The notes beneath the pieces were generated by a model, which saw nothing but the letters and a program-made list of their open reading frames with translations, was not told where the DNA came from and did not search any database. DNA of 64,000 nt, taken from Pyronema omphalodes. Lineage: Eukaryota; Ascomycota; Pezizomycetes; Pezizales; Pyronemataceae. Made by a program: the position numbers and the translations under genes. The stretch lies in contig JAJJXM010000085.1 in assembly GCA_024516155.1 (NCBI GenBank), forward strand, positions 147,583 to 211,582. The letters are read 5' to 3'. Shown in pieces: positions 52,377 to 64,000 of this stretch (positions are counted from its first letter, which is position 1; each line of letters opens with the position of its first letter).

Positions 52377-53634
52377 TGTCACACCCTATATTGTGTGAGT
52401 ATAGAATAGGTAACATGTATAACATTCAGAGGACATGGCAAACTCGACAGGAGAATGAATAATAAGCTTAGTATCCCGGGCCGGAACCCCCTGAGGAGCT
52501 CCAGCTAGCCACGTCACGTGATTCCTGACTTTCCGAAAGGACCTCACGAGGACCCCGGCCTGAGGCGTCGCTACCTGTTATTCACTGTCAGTTTGGGAGG
52601 ACCACTGATGGATGGGAACGAGGAAGGACTTACCTCATGGGTGTCGACTTACCCATGAGAAAACTACAGACGATGCCGATGGAGAACAGAAGACGACAGC
52701 GAAAGGACACCTCCGTATACTTGAGGTTGTATTCCACCAGGCACGGCTACCGAGGGGCTTGCGAGACAAGGGAGTTCTCATAAGGATGCATGGCGGACAA
52801 ATGGGATCATCCGAAGACTGAGTTAGGGGGATAGTCAGGCAAGGAATAAGGCAGAGTCTAGTCAGCCAACAGGAGTGGAGATCAGGACAAGGGTCAAGAA
52901 TGCATTGGCATGAGACGACGTCCTGCAGCAAGGAACACCACGAAGGGAAACCGTTGGGCGGAACTGATATGACGCGACCTTAGGCCAATGACTGACAACT
53001 GCAAGATAAGACGGCGATTGCGTCCACACCAGGGTGTGGCTGGGCTCAAGTATGCGCAGGTGGGGCAGTTATGACATCACACAGGAATGGGACGAGGCAG
53101 TGCGCTCCGGTAAGGCATAGTCTGCCTTATGATGTCAGATTCCTTGACGCACAATCGAGATTCTCTAGGGAGATCTATGATCAAGACGACTGATAAGATA
53201 TATGACTCACTATCATTATCAGAGGAGTCATTGCATTATGCGCTCAAGTGGAGTAACCCTCCACTAGGCGCTTCACCCCAATATCTGATTGGAAGGTGTG
53301 GTAGCGTGGCGAGGAATGTCAAGGATTATTCTGACACGAGGGTCATCAGGCCAGTGAGCAATTAATATAATTGCGCATACAGCATGATGCGAGCCATCAC
53401 CAGATTTGTCAGAGAATTGACTCACGTCTTATCTGCAAAGCTTAGTTTGGAAGTTGGTTCCCCTGGGAAGTCTGGGCGAACTTGTAGACGAAAGTCTAGA
53501 AAAGACCCAAAGTCTTCCCACCGTCTCCTCCAGCTTCAGCCACTTGATCTCTACTTGCAACGTTACCTATCTACACCAATACCTCAGGACGAGACCCTTG
53601 AGTTTATTCGGCCTGTGATCGATTAGTTGACTTC
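52377..53634 (+). repeat. LTR-A, forward 3' LTR, split by LINE-1 array
   Basis: Begins TGTCACACCC after a polypurine tract and runs through U3. The TATA-box position reads TCTAGAAAAG (53495), a mutated form. After GAGTTTATTCGGCCTGTGATC comes GATTAGTTGACTTC (53621-53634), which is the LINE target copy. The U5 end lies beyond the window. Confidence 0.88.
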
Positions 53635-53688
53635 TCGGTCTAAGGTTGCACAGCCTCCTCTATTGCTTCTACCCATTCGCTTTCTCCT

Positions 53689-55182
53689 TTGCTTGGGAAC
53701 ACAATGTCCCAGCAAAATCTCCCCTCTTTATTTTCCCAGCAACAACAACAGCAGCAGCAACGCGCTGCCTCTGCTGCCCCTGCTGCCTCCCTTACTCAGC
53801 CCCCTCAGTCTGAGATTTTCTCTCCCACTCCTTCTCGCTTCGGAACCCCGGCTCCCCAACGCATTCTTGCTACTGGCACTAGCTCCCCTCGCAAGCGCCT
53901 CAACAACACTGCCGCGGACGATACCAACCGCCCCACCATGTTCGACACTACCAGCTCCACCTTCCTGAACCAAATCCTTGCCCGCTTCGACCGCATGGAA
54001 AATGCCTTTGCCAACGCTCAAAACCCCAGCGCCAACCGCATCGCCCAGCTTGAACGCCACGTCGCCGAACTCACCAACCAAATCCGCAAACTCCAGCTCG
54101 CCAACACCAAGACCACTGGAAAAGCACCTGCCGAACAGGGCCGCGCCACTGCCCCTGCGCCCACCCCCACCGTACCCCTCTATCAGCCCACCCCCATGCA
54201 TGACTCCACCAATGTCTGGTTCAATGGGCCGTCCATTGCTTCTAAGCTCCCTGCCGCTGCCGAAGAAAAACCTTTCACCATCGTTCAGGCCAAGAAAAAG
54301 AAGACCCCCACCACCTTGATCCCGAAAGCCCTCCCACGTGTTGACCGCGAGGTCATTATTACTCTTGAAGGAAAGATCACCAACCCGGAAACGACTGCCG
54401 ATGAAGCCCTTGTCGCGATCAACAAAGCCATCAAGGACTCTGCCGATATCTCCCTACCCCCTTTCACCCTTGCCCGCATCACTAGCAACAACCGTCTCGT
54501 ACTCACCACCAACCCCTCGACCAAAGCCGACGCTTACGCCCCCTACCTGCCGATCATCACCAACGTAACCAACAGCTTCCAGCCATCCGAGGCCCGCATC
54601 AACGAACGCTGGACCAAGATACTTCTGCACAACGTGCCAACAAACGCCACCCCCTCCTTCATTCGCTCGGAAATTGAGTCCACATACCCCTCCCTTCGTC
54701 TTGGCCAGGATCCTCGATGGCTAGTCCCTACTGAACGCCGTGCTGGAAAAGCTGCCTCCTCCATTGTTGTCTCCCTTGTCGGTACAGTTAACTTAAGAAA
54801 GTTAGGTACCACAAGACTAGCAATCTGCAACCGCCTCTGCAAGATCGGCGAATACCACTCATGGCAACCCACCTCACAGTGCACCTACTGCCAGGAGTTT
54901 GGACACCACCCTAAACTCTGCAACGCAGTTGAACCAAGATGCGCAGTGTGCGCCCAAAACCACGCTACCCGGACCCACCCATGCACCATCCCCTCCTGCA
55001 AAGGTGGAATGTCATGCACCCACCCACCAATCAGATGCTGCAACTGCAACCAGCCACACAAAGCCAACGATCCCACGTGCCCATCCCGCATCAAACACCT
55101 GGAACAACTCAACAACGCCACCCCTGCCGACGAAAGCATGCAACCCACACCTGACGAAATGAGAACCGATGAGCAACTATGA
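53689..55182 (+). CDS. LINE-1 copy 3 ORF1 (497 aa)
   Basis: Starts MLGNTMSQQNLPSLF, followed by a CAG/CAA-encoded Gln run, a Pro-rich stretch, a coiled-coil-like segment (IAQLERHVAELTNQIRKLQ), a central domain, and knuckles CTYCQEFGHHPKLC, CAVCAQNHATRTHPC and CCNCNQPHKANDPTC. Its TGA overlaps the ORF2 ATG (ATGA). No lesion seen. Confidence 0.92.
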   Translation: MLGNTMSQQNLPSLFSQQQQQQQQRAASAAPAASLTQPPQSEIFSPTPSRFGTPAPQRILATGTSSPRKRLNNTAADDTNRPTMFDTTSSTFLNQILARFDRMENAFANAQNPSANRIAQLERHVAELTNQIRKLQLANTKTTGKAPAEQGRATAPAPTPTVPLYQPTPMHDSTNVWFNGPSIASKLPAAAEEKPFTIVQAKKKKTPTTLIPKALPRVDREVIITLEGKITNPETTADEALVAINKAIKDSADISLPPFTLARITSNNRLVLTTNPSTKADAYAPYLPIITNVTNSFQPSEARINERWTKILLHNVPTNATPSFIRSEIESTYPSLRLGQDPRWLVPTERRAGKAASSIVVSLVGTVNLRKLGTTRLAICNRLCKIGEYHSWQPTSQCTYCQEFGHHPKLCNAVEPRCAVCAQNHATRTHPCTIPSCKGGMSCTHPPIRCCNCNQPHKANDPTCPSRIKHLEQLNNATPADESMQPTPDEMRTDEQL

Positions 55183-58100
55183 ACAGCACAACGAAAATGG
55201 ACACAGCATGTGTGCAGCTGCTGAACTGCGCAAAAGGCCATGCTACAACAACATCAGCACTATTTTCATTTGCTTCTAACCCCAAAACACTCATCATTCT
55301 CTTGCAAGAACCCGCTATCGAATACACTAAACTCCCCCCCACACACCCTGATTTTCATATATTCACCCCCACCAACGAAAGACCCCTGTGCGCCACTTAC
55401 GTACGCCGGTTGCCAGGAGTCCATGCCTCAACTGTCTTTACCCACCAGAATTCATTCCTTGGGACCAAACTATCCCTACCTGACATAGCCCCACTGATGA
55501 TCTACAATTTCTACTCACCGGGAAAACCAAATGCACTGGCCGAGCTCCTCCCTTCCTTCCGACCCCAACTACCTGCCATTATCATGGGTGATATGAATGC
55601 GCACCATGAATGGTGGGGCAGCACTACGACAATTGACGACGACCAGCTCAGATGCCACCGAGACCACTCCGACACCATAGCCAACTGGATGGACAGCCAC
55701 CAGTTCTCTTTGCACAACCAACCAGGCATCCCGACACACTACCCGCGCAACGGCATGAGACCATCCGTCATCGATCTATGCTTCTCTGCCGGTAGCATAA
55801 CAGAGAAGATCCTTATGCAGGAAATCAACCCCGACTCAACCTCCGATCACGCCATATGCACCATCCACATTGACCTCAGCACCCCTGCCCAGACACCCAA
55901 ACGGGCATGGCGAAAGGCCGACTGGACACTCTACCAACGAACAATCATTGACAACCCAGTAGACCTGGATAATCTTACTAGCCCAGAGGCAGCCCTGCAC
56001 GCTGCAGACCTTATCACCACCATTATTCATAAAGCCATAGATGTAGCAGTACCATGGGTAAAACCAAGGGCTAAACAAACCCCATGGTGGCACCCAGACC
56101 TTAACAAAAAGAAAAAGAAATTACAACAAGCAGAAAGACGCTTTCGCTGCGACCGTGCCAACCCGAGCGCCAGACTGCAAGCTAAGCACCAACGATACGA
56201 ATGGAAACAAGCCATACAATTCGCCAAAGAACAGTACTGGGTGACTAGACTGCAGAACAGTAATGCCACCGACGTCTGGAACTGCGTTAGATCAGCAAAT
56301 ACACACAGCAAACCCCTCCCACCACTAGAAGGCAAAGATAGTTTCCAGGACAAGTGCGACATCCTGAGAAATGCCTTATTTCCACCCCAGTCACACAACC
56401 CTCCCAACATCCCCCCCAATTTCGTCAAGCAACACAAAGCAACACCTGACCCTTTCATCCCAATTACGGACAATGAGGTCAGCCAAGTTATCCGAAAACT
56501 TCGTTACTCCTCAGCACCCGGACACGACAATATCACCTACCAACTGATCGCACAATTCCACCTTGCACAACCTACAGCACTAGTTCAATTATTCAACGCC
56601 CTCCTCCACTACGAGACCTTCCCTGCCCAATGGAAGGTAGCCAGATGCGTAGTAATTCCCAAGCCCGGAAAGACAAACTATACATCACCTAAATCTTACC
56701 GTCCGATCTCCCTCCTCCCCTGCATATCGAAAGTATACGAAACGATAGCTGCTCTCCGACTTGCCAAAACAGCATCTGACTGCCTTGCAATATCACAACA
56801 TCAGATGGGAGCCAGACAACAGTATTCCGCCATTGACGCCCTCCTCACCATACTCACACCAATCAGCACTGACCTTGTTATCCCAACAACCGGCAAACTA
56901 AAGCACCCTCCGCGACCAACCCTCCTAGCACATGACATTGAAGGTGCTTTCAATAACACCAATCCTACGCTACTCCTCCAAGTTATGCAACAACGTAACA
57001 TGCCACCCTACCTCATTGCATGGACCAAAGCCTTCACTTCCGACCGAACACTAGCATTCTCCTTTGACCAACAGCTCGAACCCCCGAAAGCCTTCTGCTG
57101 TGGCTTACCACAAGGCTCCCCTGCATCGCCAATCCTCTTCCTCATCTACGCCAACGCGATGCTCGAAGTAACCCACCAACCAGCGAAAGAACTGACCGCC
57201 TCCTACGTTGACGATACCGGCCTCCTCCAATCTGCTAACTCCCGAAAATTCGCCATTGATCGCCTGAAGACACGGACCGAACACTACACAGAACGTGGTA
57301 GACACCTCGGACTCAACTTCTCTCCCGTCAAAACAGAACTACTCCACTGTCTCCCAAGCGCAAGCCACCACAAAGTCACTGACCTTACCAAACTACCACA
57401 ACTCTCTTTGGATAACAAGACAATCACACCAACACGGAAAATCAAATACCTCGGCATCAACATCGACGAATCCCTAACATTCATTCCCCATACCACACAA
57501 ACAGCATCGGCCGGTAAGAACACTCTCGGATCACTACTTCACCTTCGACACCGATCAAATGGTCTCAACACCCACATGGCCCGACACCTTATCCTTACCC
57601 TCCTCCTCCCGAAAATGTTATGGGGCTCCCCAGCCTGGAGGACCGGCAAAGACACCACCCTACGCCCCCTAGCAGCCACCTACCACAACGCACTACGGTG
57701 GGCAACTGGCCTCCCACTCAGCACAAACCTCACGAAACTACGCATCTGTGCTCACCTGCCACCCCTACACGTCTATCTAGACTACCTCTCAGCACGATAC
57801 GCCTTGCGACTCCTCTTCCTACCCACCCACCACCCCCTATCCGGACTCAAACCAAACCCAAAATGCCCGAAGACAGCACCCGGACTCTCCCACCTTCCAC
57901 AACACATACAACACCTTCTCAGCAACAACATCGAACACCGAACCACACTACCATCCTCTTTCTCGATGCACACCTCCCCCTCACCGAACTCGAACAAAAC
58001 CGACGAACCAAGCACACGACACACACAAGGGTTGACATCACTACCCCCCAACACATACGTACTTTCACAGACGGATCCAAGCTTGACGATAACTACACTG

Positions 58101-58969
58101 GATGTGGAGCAACACTTTACAAGATGACACCTAACGGTCCTGAACACCTATCATCCCACCACTGTCACCTCGGCCAGCAATGTGAGGTCTATGATGCCGA
58201 ATAACATGCCACCACCGAAGGACTACGACTCCTTGACAACTACACGCCGGCCCTTGTCTACCTTTGCCTCGACAACCAAGCAGCAATCGCCACACTTCAA
58301 CACAACGCTGAAAACCATCAATACGCCAGGGAAACTCTCAACCTGGCCGAACTCCTCGCGACCCAAGGGTGGTCCTTCACCACCATCTGGACCCCCTCCC
58401 ACACAGGCATTACCGGGAACGACTTTGCCGACAGCCTTGCCAAAACCGGAGCACAGTCACGAAATCAATGCCGATCTACAATAACCTCACACGCATGGAT
58501 GAAATCACAAATCCGCCGACGATTCCTCCAACAATGGCAGAATGATGCACCTGATGGGCTACCCCCATCCCTGATGTACCCAAAACACCTTCAACACCTA
58601 CCATTCCGCACCTCCCGGGCATTATACCGGATCCGATGTGGACGAACACTCATTGACCCCCATCCGGAGCAACCCCCTACACCATGCGACGGCGGCACAG
58701 GATTCATATCCTCCCTACACTACCTTCTTCACTGCCCAAAGCTGCTTGCGGCAAGACAGGAACTATATGCGTCAACCAGCACGACAATCACACTACACGA
58801 ACTGTTCAACAATCACACCGGCAGAACTGCGCTGTTAAAATTCGCTAGACGGACTGGACTTGGATACTCGAAGGAAATACACTGCAGGATCACACCACTG
58901 AGGAACAATGATAAGGAAAGGATGGATGGAGGGATAGCAACTCTGGGATATGGAGCGTTTGACGGATGA
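55179..58969 (+). pseudogene. LINE-1 copy 3 ORF2, broken in RNase H
   Basis: Open for 982 codons with endonuclease (GDMNAHHEWW, SVIDLCF, SDHAICTI) and RT (DIEGAFNNTN, GLPQGSPASP, SYVDDTGLL) intact. A one-base deletion near 58062 shifts out of frame just before TDGSKLD. The correct frame then meets TAA at 58202-58204 (DAE, stop, HATTEG, where copy 1 has ELHATTEG). The rest continues to 58969. The C-terminal zinc motif reads CDGG instead of CDCG. Retrotransposition is unlikely from this copy alone. Confidence 0.9.
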
Positions 58970-59145
58970 TTGTTTTTCTTTTCCTACATTCTGAAAATAC
59001 TTGATTTACATATACTTGACTTGTACTACATGTTTTTCTTTATATTTCTTTTGTTGGTTTTATGTACTTTGGCGGTATAAGGGTATTGAGAAGGTGGAGT
59101 GCGATAGCTATATAGCTCTAGTCACAATAAACAAAGATCAGATCA
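58970..59145 (+). other. LINE-1 copy 3 3' untranslated region
   Basis: T-rich, then GTGGAGTGCGATAGC...CTAGTCACAATAAACAAAGATCAGATCA. The same 3' end is present in copies 1 and 2 (minus strand of about 14272-14330 and 38056-38115) and is probably what ORF2 recognises. Confidence 0.8.
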
Positions 59146-59159
59146 GATTAGTTGACTTC
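59146..59159 (+). repeat. LINE target duplication shared by copies 3 and 4
   Basis: GATTAGTTGACTTC, identical to 53621-53634. It is both the right flank of copy 3 and the left flank of copy 4. Confidence 0.92.
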
Positions 59160-59213
59160 TCGGTCTAAGGTTGCACAGCCTCCTCTATTGCTTCTACCCA
59201 TTCGCTTTCTCCT

Positions 59214-60707
59214 TTGCTTGGGAACACAATGTCCCAGCAAAATCTCCCCTCTTTATTCTCCCAGCAACAACAACAGCAGCAGCAACGCGCTGCCTCTGCT
59301 GCCCCTGCTGCCTCCCTCACTCAGCCCCCTCAGTCTGAGATTTTCTATCCCACTCCTTCTCGCTTCGGAACCCCGGCTCCCCAACGCATTCTTGCTACTG
59401 GCACTAGCTCCCCTCGCAAGCGCCTCAACAACACTGCCCCGGACGATACCAACCGCCCCACCATGTTCGACACTACCAGCTCCACCTTCCTGAACCAAAT
59501 CCTTGCCCGCTTCGACGGCATGGGAAATGCCTTCGCCAACGCTCAAAACGCCAGCACCAACCGCATCGCCCAGCTTGAACGCCACGTCGCCGAACTCACC
59601 AACCAAATCCGCAAACTCCAGCCCGCCAACAGCAAGACCACTGGAAAAGCACCTGCCGAACAGGGCCGCGCCACTGCCCCTGCGCCCACCCCCGCCGTAC
59701 CCCTCTATCAGCCCACCCCCATGCATGACTCCACCAATGTCTGGTTCAATGGGCCGTCCATTGCTTCTAAGCTCTCTGCCGCTGCCGAAGAAAAACCATT
59801 CACCATCGTTCAGGCCAAGAAAAAGAAGACCCCCACCACCTTGATCCCGAAAGCCCTCCCACGTGTTGACCGCGAGGTCATTATTACTCTTGAAGGAAAT
59901 ATCACCAACCCGGAAACGACTGCCGATGAAGCCCTTGTCGCGATCAACCAAGCCATCAAGGACTCTGCCGATACCTCCCTACCCCCTTTCACCCTTGCCC
60001 GCATCACTAGCAACAACCGTCTCGTACTCACCACCAACCCCTCGACCAAAGCCGACGCTTACGCCCCCTACCTGCCGATTATCACCAACGTGACAAACAG
60101 TTTCCAGCCATCCGAAGCCCGCATTAACGAACGCTGGACCAAGATACTTCTGCACAACGTGCCAACAAACGCCACCCCCTCCTTCATTCGATCGGAAATT
60201 GAGTCCACATACCCCTCCCTTCGTCTTGGCCATGATCCCCGATGGCTAGTCCCTACTGAACGCCGCGCTGGAAAAGCTGCTTCCTCCGTTGTTGTCTCCC
60301 TTGTCGGTACAATTAACCTTAGAAAGCTAGGTACTACAAGACTAGCAATCTGCAATCGCCTCTGCAAAATCGGCGAATACCACTCATGGCAACCCACCTC
60401 ACAATGCACCCACTGCCAGGAGTTTGGACACCACCCTAAACTCTGCAAAGCAGTTGAACCAAGATGCACAGTTTGCGCCCAAAACCACGCTACCCGGACC
60501 CACCCATGCACCATCCCCTCTTGCAAGGGCGGAATGTCCTGCACCCACCCACCAATCAAATGCTGCAACTGCAACCAACCGCACAAAGCCAACGATCCTA
60601 CGTGCCCTTCCCGCATCAAACACCTTGAACAACTCAACACCGCCACTCCCACCGATGAAACCATGCAACCCACACCTGACGAAATGAGAACCGATGAGCA
60701 ACTATGA
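59214..60707 (+). CDS. LINE-1 copy 4 ORF1 (497 aa)
   Basis: Same length and layout as copy 3 ORF1: Gln run, coiled-coil-like segment, central domain, three knuckles (CTHCQEFGHHPKLC, CTVCAQNHATRTHPC, CCNCNQPHKANDPTC). Ends in the ATGA overlap with ORF2. No lesion seen. Confidence 0.92.
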   Translation: MLGNTMSQQNLPSLFSQQQQQQQQRAASAAPAASLTQPPQSEIFYPTPSRFGTPAPQRILATGTSSPRKRLNNTAPDDTNRPTMFDTTSSTFLNQILARFDGMGNAFANAQNASTNRIAQLERHVAELTNQIRKLQPANSKTTGKAPAEQGRATAPAPTPAVPLYQPTPMHDSTNVWFNGPSIASKLSAAAEEKPFTIVQAKKKKTPTTLIPKALPRVDREVIITLEGNITNPETTADEALVAINQAIKDSADTSLPPFTLARITSNNRLVLTTNPSTKADAYAPYLPIITNVTNSFQPSEARINERWTKILLHNVPTNATPSFIRSEIESTYPSLRLGHDPRWLVPTERRAGKAASSVVVSLVGTINLRKLGTTRLAICNRLCKIGEYHSWQPTSQCTHCQEFGHHPKLCKAVEPRCTVCAQNHATRTHPCTIPSCKGGMSCTHPPIKCCNCNQPHKANDPTCPSRIKHLEQLNTATPTDETMQPTPDEMRTDEQL

Positions 60708-63700
60708 ACAGCACAACGAAAATGGACACAGCATGTGTGCAGCTGCTGAACTGCGCAAAAGGTCATGCTACAACAACATCAGCATTATTTTCATTTGCAT
60801 CTAACCCCAAAACACTCATCATTCTTTTACAAGAACCCGCTATCGAATACACCAAACTACCGCCCACACACCCCGAATTTCACATGTTTACCCCCACAAA
60901 TGAAAGACCCCTGTGCGCCACCTACGTTCGCCGGCTGCCAGGCGTTCATGCCTCCACTGTCTTTACCCACAATAATTCATTCCTTGGAATCAAGCTCTCC
61001 CTACCTGCAACAGCCCCACTAATCATTTACAACTTTTACTCTCCGGGAAAACCAAACGCCTTAGCTGACCTCCTACCTTCCTTCCGACCACAGCTCCGAG
61101 CCATCATCATGGGCGATATGAATGCGCATCATGAATGGTGGGGTAGCACTACCACTATAGACGACGACCAACTTAGACGCCACCGAGACCAATCTGACAC
61201 TATTACCAACTGGATGGACCAACTCCAATTTACTTTGCACAACCAACCAGGGATCCCGACACACTACCCGCGCAATGGCATGCGACCCTCCGTCATCGAC
61301 CTATGCTTCACTGCCGGTAGAATCACAGAAACGATCCTCATGCACGAAATCAACCCCGATTCAACCTCTGACCATGCTATATGCACTATCCATATCGACC
61401 TCAGTACCCCTGCCCAGGCACCTAAACAGGCATGGCGCAAAGCCGACTGGAAACTCTACCAGCAAACAATCATCGACAACCCCTTAGACCTTGACAATCT
61501 TACTAGTCCTGACGCGGCACTGAGCGCTGCGAACCGCATCACCACAATCATCCACCAAGCCACCGATGCTGCGGTACCTTGGGTCACACCAAGAGCTAAA
61601 CAAGCGCCATGGTGGCACCCAGACATCAACCAAAAGAGAAAGAAGCTACAACAAGCAGAACGACGTCTCCGATCCGACCGCAACAACCCAATAGCCAGAA
61701 TGCAGGCTAAACACCAACGATACGAATGGAAACAGGCCGTACAATTCGCAAAAGAACAGTACTGCGTTACGAGACTACAGAACAGTAATGCCACCGACGT
61801 CTGGAACTGCGTTCGATCAGCAGACACACACAACAAACCCCTCCCCCCACTAGAAGGCAAAGATGGCTTCCAAGATAAGTGCGACATCCTAAGAAATGCC
61901 TTATTCCCACACCAATCACACAACCCCCCTGACATTCCCCCCAACTTTTTTAAACGACACAAAGCAACACCTGACCCCTTTACCCCGATCACCGATAACG
62001 AAGTCAGTCAAGTCATCCGAAAACTTCGTTTCTCCTCGGCACCTGGACACGATAACATCACCTACCAACTGATTGCACAATTCCACCAAGCACAACCAAC
62101 AGCACTAGCCAAACTATGAAACGCGCTGCTCCGCCACGAGACCTTCCCTGACGAATGGAAGATAGCCCGATGCGTAGTAATTCCCAAGCCCGGCAAAACT
62201 AACTACACCTCACCCAAATCATACTGTCCAATTTCCCTCCTCCCCTGCACATCCAAAGTATACGAGAAGATAGCTGCAATCCGACTCGCCAAAACAGGGT
62301 CTGACTGCCTCGCAATATCGAAACATCAGATGGGCGCTAGACAACAGTACTCCGCCATTGACGCCCTGCTTACCATATTAACACGAATCAGCACTGACCT
62401 CGCTATCCCAACTACCGGCAAACTAAAGCACCCACCCCGACCGTCCCTCCTAGCACATGACATTGAAGGGGCCTTCAACAACACGAACCCTACCCTGCTC
62501 CTTCAAGTCATGCAACAACGCAACATGCCGCCCTACCTCATCGCATGGACCAGAGCCTTCACCCACAACCGAACCCTGGCATTCTCCTTCGACCAACAAC
62601 TCGAGTCCCCGAGACCCTTCCGCTGTGGCTTACCACAAGGACCCCCTGCATTGCCAATCCTCTTCCTCATCTACGCTAATGCGATGCTCGAAGTAAGCCA
62701 CCAACCAGCAAAAGAACTTACCGCCTCCTACGTCGACGACACCGGCCTCCTCCAGTCTGCCAACTCCCGAAAATTTGCTATCGAACGCCTCAAAGCTCGG
62801 ACCGAACACTACACAGAACGCGGTAAACACCTCGGCCTGAACTTCTCCCCCGACAAAACAGATCTCCTCCACTGCCTCCCCAGTGCAAGCCACCACAAAA
62901 TCACCGACGTTGCCAAGCTACCAGAACTCTCTTTGAACGACAAGACAATCACACCAGCACGGAAAATCAAATACCTCGGCATCAGCATCGACGAATCACT
63001 CACATTCATCCCCCATACCACACAAGCAGCATCCAACGGCAAAAATACTCTCGGATCGTTACTTCACCTTAGACACCGTTCAAATGGTCTTAACACCCAC
63101 ATGGCTCGACACCTCATCCTTACCCTCCTCCTACCGAAAATGCTATGGGCCTCACCAGCCTGGTGGACCGGCAGAGACACTACCCGTCGCCCCCTAGCAG
63201 CCACCTACCACAACGCAATACGCTGGGCCACCGGGCTACCACTCAGCACAAACCTCACCAAGCTACGCATCTGCGCCCACTTACCACCCCTCCACATCTA
63301 CCTAGACTACCTCTCAGCAAAAGACGCATTACGACTTCTCTTCCTACCCACACACCATCCTCTCTCAGGCCTCAAACCAAACCCAAAATGCCCCAAGACA
63401 GCACCTGCACTCTCCCACCTACGACAACACATACAAGACCTTCTGAGCAACAACATCGAAAACCGAACAACACAGCCATCCTCCTTCTCAATTCACTCTT
63501 CTCCCTCTCCAAACCGAAACAAAATTGAAGAACCGAACCTACGACACACTGAATGGATATCCACACTACCCCATCAAACATACCTTCTATACACTGACGG
63601 ATCAAAGCTTGACGACAACCACACCGGATGTGCAGCAGCACTCTACCAGACAACACCCAACGCCCTCGAAAACCTCCAGTCACACCACTGTCACCTCGGA

Positions 63701-64000
63701 CAGCAATGCGAAGTCTACGATGCCGAACTACATGCCACCACTGAAGGACTGCGCCTCCTTGAACACCACAGCCCAGCACCTGTCCTCCTCTGCCTCGACA
63801 ATCAAGCAGCCATCACCACTCTTGAGCACAACCACGAGAATCATCAATATGCCGGAGAAACCCTCAACCTGGCCGAACTCCTCACATCCAAGGGATGGTC
63901 CTTTACCACCATCTGGACCCCCTCTCACACGAACATCACCGGAAACGACCTCGCCGACAGCCTCGCCAAAACAAGAGCACGGTCACCAAACCAATGTCTT
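60704..64000 (+). pseudogene. LINE-1 copy 4 ORF2, stop at 62117, cut by window end
   Basis: Endonuclease (GDMNAHHEWW, SVIDLCF, SDHAICTI) is intact. TGA at 62117-62119 (AKL, stop, NALLRHE) replaces the Phe codon of the other copies by two changes. The same frame is open from there to the window end. RT has YCPISLL for YRPISLL and LPQGPPALP for LPQGSPASP, but SYVDDTGLL is kept. RNase H (YTDGSKLDD, ELHATTEG, CLDNQAA, GNDLADSLAK) is intact up to the edge. The stop plus two altered conserved motifs make it non-functional. Confidence 0.88.

Larger units (their letters stand above)
53635..59145 (+). mobile_element. LINE-1 copy 3, full length (5511 bp)
   Basis: Starts TCGGTCTAAGG and ends ...ACAAAGATCAGATCA, flanked by exact copies of GATTAGTTGACTTC (53621-53634 and 59146-59159). 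ORF1 is intact; ORF2 has a frameshift and a stop in the RNase H region. Same family as copy 1 and inserted in LTR-A sense. Confidence 0.93.
59160..64000 (+). mobile_element. LINE-1 copy 4, runs off the window
   Basis: Starts TCGGTCTAAGG directly after the shared target copy, head to tail with copy 3. Differs from copy 3 at many scattered positions, so the pair does not look like a very recent segmental duplication. ORF1 is open; ORF2 has one stop and changed RT residues. Confidence 0.92.

Noticed and set aside
57620..58204. Separate gene in the +2 frame at the end of LINE-1 copy 3 ORF2
   Set aside because: Only its last part (from about 58060) is real, being the continuation of RNase H after a one-base deletion; the rest is a shadow frame.

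Overview
The window is a dense, nested graveyard of fungal transposable elements; I see no convincing host gene in it. Chromodomain-bearing Ty3/Gypsy elements (chromoviruses), Tad-like LINEs with an RNase H domain, an intron with fungal-type splice signals inside a Copia element, and TTAGGG-type motifs all point to a filamentous fungus, probably Dikarya. I cannot name the species. Many inactivating stops look like CGA to TGA transitions, as expected from cytosine deamination or a RIP-like process.

Layout. 1-5530: chromovirus G1, open at the left window edge, with gag and a broken pol. 6082-14271 (minus strand): chromovirus A with a 1.4-1.9 kb LTR. Its right LTR is interrupted at 14272-19798 by a complete LINE-1 copy with two intact ORFs. 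19799-21249: rearranged, partly inverted LTR-A pieces. 21250-36703: a second LINE family (LINE-2) inserted in an LTR-A. LINE-2 itself carries a 1142-bp solo LTR (24713-25854, TSD ACCTG) and a complete chromovirus C (28013-35522, TSD GATGC). Element C has an open pol and an extra downstream ORF ending in a predicted membrane helix. 36718-41447: more LTR-A pieces, split by an ORF1-only 'half-LINE' (38056-39841). 41448-46890: a complete Ty1/Copia element (161-bp LTRs, TSD ACCTA) with a probable spliceosomal intron. About 47590-49455: a decayed PIF/Harbinger transposon with a convergent partner gene. 50188-53634: a tandemly duplicated LTR-A fragment, a pol remnant and a 3' LTR. 53635 to the window end: two LINE-1 copies head to tail.

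How the parts work together. Chromoviruses supply long LTRs. LINE-1-type elements have inserted at least three times at the same LTR motif, always in LTR sense orientation, and the duplicated target lets a second LINE land behind the first. Elements C and G1 carry near-textbook -1 frameshift signals (GGGAAAN plus a hairpin) at the gag-pol overlap. Elements A and C have primer-binding regions complementary to their own LTR RNA, suggesting Tf1-like self-priming. LINE ORF1/ORF2 pairs overlap as ATGA or by 8 nt, suggesting reinitiation. All boundaries and motifs were read by eye; no alignment or database search was run.
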